This document shows, piece by piece, positions 25,159-25,299 of a stretch of 25,299 nucleotides of DNA. The DNA comes from an uncultured Dysgonomonas sp. (GTDB lineage Bacteria > Bacteroidota > Bacteroidia > Bacteroidales > Dysgonomonadaceae), in NCBI GenBank assembly GCA_937875275.1, contig CALNCC010000008.1, forward strand, positions 1-25,299. Reading direction: 5' to 3'. The number at the start of each line of letters is the position of its first letter. The first letter of the stretch is position 1. A program made the translations under genes and the position numbers. The notes beneath the pieces are model-generated. The model did not search any database, was not told the DNA's origin, and was given only the letters and a program-made list of their open reading frames with translations.

Positions 25159-25299
25159 CTATTTTGTCCAATATTTTCTGAATCTCGGCATTCACATTAT
25201 ATAGCTTTTCCTTACTCTCTTTGATAAGGGTCGATGCTTTCTTCACTTCTTGCATCAGCACATCAATATCCAGATCGTCATTTTCTATGCGGTTCATTA
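25151..25299 (-). CDS. xseB: Exodeoxyribonuclease VII small subunit, C-terminal part
   Basis: The minus strand from the right edge stays open through MNRIENDDLDIDVLMQEV and the following helical stretch (KKASTLIKESKEKLY...) to a TAA at 25151-25153. This matches the XseB pattern, a helical hairpin with IENxxLDID near its centre, and a final IQKILDKI. XseB forms the small subunits of exonuclease VII with XseA. The Met at 25297 probably lies inside the gene, because XseB homologues have 15-25 more N-terminal residues; the start lies beyond the window. The 3' end overlaps ispD by 8 nt. Confidence 0.85.
   Translation of the reverse strand, partial: MNRIENDDLDIDVLMQEVKKASTLIKESKEKLYNVNAEIQKILDKIDE

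Noticed and set aside
1..25299. CRISPR arrays, tRNA/rRNA genes, prophage or insertion sequences with transposase
   Set aside because: I saw no regularly spaced repeats, cloverleaf or rRNA signatures, and no transposase or integrase motifs in any frame.

Overview
The window looks like a chromosomal segment from a Bacteroidota bacterium, most likely Bacteroidales (a Dysgonomonas- or Porphyromonadaceae-like lineage is my best guess from protein similarity I recall; the sequence alone does not fix the genus). Pointers are the AT-rich intergenic DNA, the near absence of Shine-Dalgarno sequences, -7 boxes of the Bacteroidota type TAnnTTTG ahead of several genes, a GH92 mannosidase, a FISUMP-domain secreted protein, and MiaA/IspD/RsfS/FtsH proteins of Bacteroidetes type. 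No rRNA, tRNA, CRISPR array, phage or transposase gene is visible.

Layout from left to right. Positions 1-547 hold no convincing gene but contain a 100-bp near-perfect palindrome at the very edge and two intrinsic terminators. A minus-strand phosphate uptake operon follows (PhoU-like DUF47 protein, then the Pit transporter, 548-2255). A secreted FISUMP protein (2783-4135) converges on a minus-strand pair, a mono-cluster 4Fe-4S protein and aquaporin Z (4255-5174), across a bidirectional terminator. purD and a polytopic membrane protein of unknown function (5364-7663) form a plus-strand pair. Next is a five-gene plus-strand operon (7941-14077): a TolC-type outer membrane channel, lipoprotein adaptor and RND pump, plus a small PII-like protein and a DUF2892 membrane peptide. 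It is preceded by a cluster of three TTTCC/GGAAA palindromes that may be operators.

The right half has an LTA-synthase-family sulfatase-fold membrane enzyme (14130-16184, minus), divergent from a YgiQ-type radical SAM protein (16380-18203, plus). That gene converges on a Fur-family regulator. Then come a GH92 alpha-mannosidase, the membrane protease FtsH and the ribosome silencing factor RsfS (all minus), miaA (plus, broken), and ispD with the tail of xseB (minus).

Most of this is housekeeping. The two strongest oddities are lesions inside genes. (1) The LTA-synthase-like gene carries an in-frame 99-bp insertion patched from nearby direct and inverted copies of its own sequence, joined at 4-8-nt microhomologies, which is the signature of serial template switching. 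(2) miaA has lost roughly 43 nt with a frameshift just after the P-loop region and cannot encode a normal enzyme. Either could be real genome change or an assembly/amplification artefact, and both can be settled by read mapping or PCR. I did not find a clearly new multi-gene defence or mobile system. The most system-like candidate is the RND pump with its co-transcribed PII-like protein.
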